From positions 1-5,233 of the forward strand of contig JAASSQ010000214.1 of NCBI GenBank assembly GCA_021767845.1: a DNA stretch of 5,233 nucleotides. Reading direction: 5' to 3'. Below the pieces are notes generated by a model that saw only the letters and a program-made list of their open reading frames with translations, had not been told where the DNA came from and ran no database searches. The position numbers were made by a program, and so were the translations under genes. Below are positions 4,467 through 5,233 of this stretch, piece by piece. Numbering within the stretch: position 1 is the stretch's first letter; every line of letters begins with the position of its first letter. This DNA comes from Roseovarius sp. GTDB lineage: Bacteria > Pseudomonadota > Alphaproteobacteria > Rhodobacterales > Rhodobacteraceae.

Positions 4467-5233
4467 ATGCCCTATTACCGCCCCATCCCCCGCTACGATC
4501 ACGCCCGCCCCGACGGTGCCCTGCCGCTGGCCGGCGGCTGGCTCTGGTTCGACACGGTCGAGGAACTGCACCGCGACTCGCCCGCGCGCCTTCTGCCCGC
4601 GCGCAACCTGCCCGATGAGGTGCGCGACCGGCTGACCGCGCCCCGCGCGCCCGTGGCCGGTCTCGACCTCTCCGCGCCGCGGATCATGGGAATTCTCAAC
4701 GTCACGCCCGACAGCTTTTCCGACGGCGGGCAGCATTTCGACCCCGCCGATGCGCTCGCCCATACCCGCGCCATGATCGACGCGGGCGCGGCCATCATCG
4801 ACGTGGGCGGCGAATCCACCCGCCCCGGCGCCACGGAAATCCCGGTGGACGAGGAAATCCGCCGTACCGCCCCGGTGATCGAGGCGATCCGCAGGGAAAC
4901 CGGCCTGCCGCTTTCCATCGACACGCGCAAGGCCCCCGTCGCCCGCGCCGCCCATCAGGCCGGCGCGTCGCTCATCAACGACGTGGCGGGCTTCACCTTC
5001 GATCCTGCCCTCGCCCCCTTCGCCGCCGAAGCCGGTCTTCCCGTCTGCGTCATGCACGCCCAAGGCACGCCCGAGGTCATGCAGAAAAACCCGCGTTATG
5101 ACAATGCCGCGCTCGACATCTACGACTATCTCTCCGACCGGGTCGAGGCGCTCACCGCCCTCGACATCCCCCGGTCGCGGATCATCGTCGATCCCGGCAT
5201 CGGCTTCGGCAAGACGCTCGAGCACAACCTGAC
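4467..5233 (+). CDS. folP: Dihydropteroate synthase FolP, C-terminal end beyond the window
   Basis: FolP joins 6-hydroxymethyl-7,8-dihydropterin pyrophosphate to p-aminobenzoate, giving dihydropteroate; it is the sulfonamide target. The visible 255 residues remain open at the right edge. The TIM-barrel motifs occur in order: MGILNVTPDSFSDGG (74-88), GGESTRPGA (114-122, part of the pABA and pyrophosphate site), SIDT (150-153), INDV (170-173), MHAQGTP (196-202) and DPGIGFGKT (242-250). No key residue is missing in the visible part. The late SRK/SRH-type motif and about 80 residues should lie beyond the edge. Before the barrel there is a 70-residue N-terminal extension (YYRPIPRYD, GGWLWFD, RAPVAGLDLS) absent from short enzymes such as that of E. 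coli. I believe this is common in Rhodobacteraceae but cannot check. The start is set by AGGTGA. folB lies 82 bp upstream in the same direction and supplies an earlier step of the pathway, so the two probably form an operon. Confidence 0.97.
   Translation, partial: MPYYRPIPRYDHARPDGALPLAGGWLWFDTVEELHRDSPARLLPARNLPDEVRDRLTAPRAPVAGLDLSAPRIMGILNVTPDSFSDGGQHFDPADALAHTRAMIDAGAAIIDVGGESTRPGATEIPVDEEIRRTAPVIEAIRRETGLPLSIDTRKAPVARAAHQAGASLINDVAGFTFDPALAPFAAEAGLPVCVMHAQGTPEVMQKNPRYDNAALDIYDYLSDRVEALTALDIPRSRIIVDPGIGFGKTLEHNL

Noticed and set aside
4275..5225. A 316-codon minus-strand open frame opposite folB/folP
   Set aside because: It overlaps the conserved folP motifs in antisense, has composition typical of a shadow frame and has no ribosome site I could recognise.
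1..5233. A hidden mobile element, CRISPR array, prophage or new defence system
   Set aside because: I found no repeat array, transposase, integrase or unexplained gene-sized gap. The tRNA end that could hold an attachment site is cut off, and no tRNA-end repeat is visible elsewhere in the window.

Overview
The window is GC-rich alphaproteobacterial chromosome, most likely from the Rhodobacteraceae (Roseobacter/Paracoccus group). The pointers are a cytochrome c closely resembling Paracoccus c550, an aa3 oxidase subunit I whose key residues all sit one position before Paracoccus denitrificans numbering, strong GC bias at third codon positions, and a cycA-ctaD neighbourhood I recall from Paracoccus. 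Species cannot be decided from the sequence alone.

Layout. Positions 1-66 hold most of a tRNA-Leu(GAG) on the minus strand, cut by the left edge, with a plausible promoter at 83-118. Divergent from it on the plus strand is lipB (199-876), the octanoyltransferase that starts lipoate synthesis. Next are cycA (988-1404), a periplasmic class I cytochrome c, and ctaD (1604-3277), the catalytic subunit of aa3-type cytochrome c oxidase. The 199-bp gap between them holds a perfect 11-bp-stem hairpin, an FNR/FixK-type box and a candidate promoter. A strong intrinsic terminator (3300-3336) closes the ctaD unit. A folate pair follows: a FolB (dihydroneopterin aldolase) with a long second domain (3452-4384), then folP (dihydropteroate synthase, from 4467), which runs off the right edge.

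How the genes fit together. CycA probably carries electrons to the CtaD-containing oxidase. The two genes share an 11-bp promoter-like element, and only ctaD has the FNR-type site. FolB and FolP act in the same folate pathway, with HPPK (FolK) catalysing the step between them. lipB is a housekeeping gene with no clear functional link to its neighbours.

The least expected feature is the C-terminal half of the FolB protein. It reads like a degenerate amino-acid-kinase-fold domain resembling the small kinase-like proteins of methanopterin gene sets, with its phosphate-binding motifs lost. The rest is a well-conserved housekeeping region; I see no mobile element, CRISPR array, phage gene or defence system.
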